Shown in pieces: positions 62,959 through 64,000 of a DNA stretch of 64,000 nt; position 1 is the stretch's first letter, and every line of letters starts with the position of its first letter. Under the pieces are notes generated by a model that ran no database searches, was not told the origin of the DNA, and saw only the letters and a program-made list of their open reading frames with translations. Source of the DNA: CAZAMP01 sp964486455 (GTDB lineage: Bacteria; Eisenbacteria; RBG-16-71-46; CAZAMP01); assembly GCA_964486455.1 (NCBI GenBank), contig CAZAMP010000017.1:1-64000 (forward strand), given 5' to 3'. The position numbers were made by a program, and so were the translations under genes.

Positions 62959-63942
62959 TTGCGACACATCATCACCATAGGATCGGGACTCCTTCTGGTC
63001 TTCTTCTCGGGGCTCGCGTGCGAGCACGCTCCCCCGGCGGAGGAACCGCCCGAAGAAGGCGCGCAACTGAGAACGACCGGTGAGCCCGCCCTCTACTACG
63101 TGCGGCCCACTTCCGTGGCCGATATGCTCGAGATCCTCGATTGGTTCATGGTTGAGAACGGGACACTTCGGGTCCCTAACGTCGCGCTTCTCAGTATCCC
63201 GGACGGTCTGGACCGTATGCCGGTCGAGGTGAAGAAACGCATCTTCTTCCGCGCGCTTCTTCCTCTGGTCCTCTATGAAAACAGCCGGCTGGAGCGGGAC
63301 CGTGACAGGCTGGTGAGGTTGCTCGATCCGACGGGCCTCGTCGCGCCGTCGACCGAGCAGGAGTGGCTCAGCGATCTCATGCGGGCCTACAAGATCCAAC
63401 GACGGCCGGCCCGCAAGCCGATCATCTTGGAAGAGATGCTTCTCCCGCGCGTGGACATCATTCCGGCGAGCCTGGTGCTGGCGCAAGCAGCAATCGAGTC
63501 GGGTTACGGCACTTCGCGGTTCGCGCGTTCCGGCAACGCGATTTTCGGCCAATGGACCTATGACACCTCTGACAGCGGCATGGTCCCGGCGAAGCGGGAC
63601 TCCGGGGCGACGCACCGGGTGAAGTCGTTTCGTTCCATTCTGGCCTCGCTGCGAGCCTACATGAGGAATCTGAACACCCACCCCGCGTACCAGGATTTCC
63701 GAGAGCTCCGCGCAGCGCAGCGACAGATCGGAGAGCCGCTCAATCCGCACGCGTTGGCCGAGACGCTGACCCCGTATTCCGCGAGAGGCCGAGCGTACAT
63801 AGACGATCTACTTGAGGTTCTCGGAGAACGGGAGCTCGCTCGCTGCTCTCGGGCCGAGCTCTACTCCGTCGGGCTCGACTTCCTCACGCGCTACGACATC
63901 GCTGAGCTCGAATACCCCTGGGGGACGATCGTTGAATGGTGA
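62959..63942 (+). CDS. Bax-like glucosaminidase-domain lipoprotein
   Basis: A protein of 327 residues. A lipobox (SGLAC, Cys21) follows a short signal. The C-terminal part (about 165-290) resembles Bax/LytG-type N-acetylglucosaminidase: LAQAAIESGYGTSRFA with candidate catalytic Glu180, SGNAIFGQWTYD, and FRSILASLRAYMRNLNTHPAY. It probably cleaves peptidoglycan glycan strands in the periplasm. The start is TTG 62959 with GAGGGA six bases upstream, since the longer frame would bury the lipobox. Nothing follows to the window end except 58 non-coding bases. Confidence 0.82.
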   Translation: MRHIITIGSGLLLVFFSGLACEHAPPAEEPPEEGAQLRTTGEPALYYVRPTSVADMLEILDWFMVENGTLRVPNVALLSIPDGLDRMPVEVKKRIFFRALLPLVLYENSRLERDRDRLVRLLDPTGLVAPSTEQEWLSDLMRAYKIQRRPARKPIILEEMLLPRVDIIPASLVLAQAAIESGYGTSRFARSGNAIFGQWTYDTSDSGMVPAKRDSGATHRVKSFRSILASLRAYMRNLNTHPAYQDFRELRAAQRQIGEPLNPHALAETLTPYSARGRAYIDDLLEVLGERELARCSRAELYSVGLDFLTRYDIAELEYPWGTIVEW

Positions 63943-64000
63943 TCCCGGACCACGACCGGGCGGTCCCCTCGCCTGTCTGAACATCGTCGCGACCTCGTGT

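Noticed and set aside
63943..64000. CCCGG/CCGGG inverted repeat as terminator after the Bax-like gene
   Set aside because: Five-base stem with no following T-run, so not convincing.

Overview
The window comes from a GC-rich, Gram-negative (diderm) bacterium. It encodes several outer-membrane barrels, an Omp85-family protein, two PorV/PorQ-family proteins, a C25 (gingipain/PorU-type) peptidase with a C-terminal YPNP sorting-like domain, an MsbA-type lipid exporter and a GT9 heptosyltransferase-like enzyme. This mix, with 6-bladed propellers, DUF5683-like proteins and FlgD-like C-termini, points to the FCB superphylum or a neighbouring candidate phylum such as Eisenbacteria; that placement is inference from gene content only. 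About 46 protein genes fill almost the whole window. I saw no tRNA, rRNA, CRISPR array or insertion sequence. The first 30 bases are pure G and look like a contig-end artefact.

Layout. 87-3182 (minus): ComEA-like HhH protein, TonB-receptor-like barrel and an ECF-type S component behind one promoter. 3273-10921 (minus): acidic TPR protein, secreted two-domain propeller protein, DinB-like and YdeI-like proteins, and histidine-degradation hutI and hutU. 10932-18642 (minus): DinG-like helicase, ligA, and a membrane/spermidine-synthase-like/TPR fusion. 18787-32082 (minus) is the most interesting block: C25 peptidase (PorU-like), PorV-like protein, two DUF5683-like paralogues, a propeller lipoprotein, an 1123-residue barrel-like protein and an Omp85-family protein. 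Several of these junctions are TGATG overlaps. It looks like a type IX secretion (T9SS)-related or derived surface export system. 32095-33302 holds a small membrane protein, a Trm112-like zinc protein and a divergent Cys-rich protein. 33311-39787 (minus) is an envelope/lipid block: M23 peptidase, accA, GT9, msbA. 40126-40746 is a FnIII lipoprotein with a strong terminator.

40894-44221 (minus) holds an acyltransferase with an ankyrin insertion and a TGS/uridine-kinase fusion. 44397-49486 (plus) runs pyrE, Nudix, a secreted protein with a FlgD-like C-terminus, a second PorV-like protein and tryptophanase. 49495-53402 contains a small secreted protein, pabB-pabC and an unrecognised anchored protein. 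53412-60710 (minus) is a partial complex I operon, nuoABCD-FGHI, without nuoE or nuoJ-N, behind a near-consensus promoter. The window ends with a Rho-N-like small protein, a GH13 enzyme and a Bax-like glucosaminidase lipoprotein.

How the genes connect: much of the window serves the cell surface (secretion, lipid export, peptidoglycan turnover). The rest covers amino-acid use (hutU/hutI, tnaA), folate and pyrimidine precursors, respiration and DNA repair. Promoters, where visible, follow a TTGACA-like/TATAAT-like pattern with about 17 bases of spacing.
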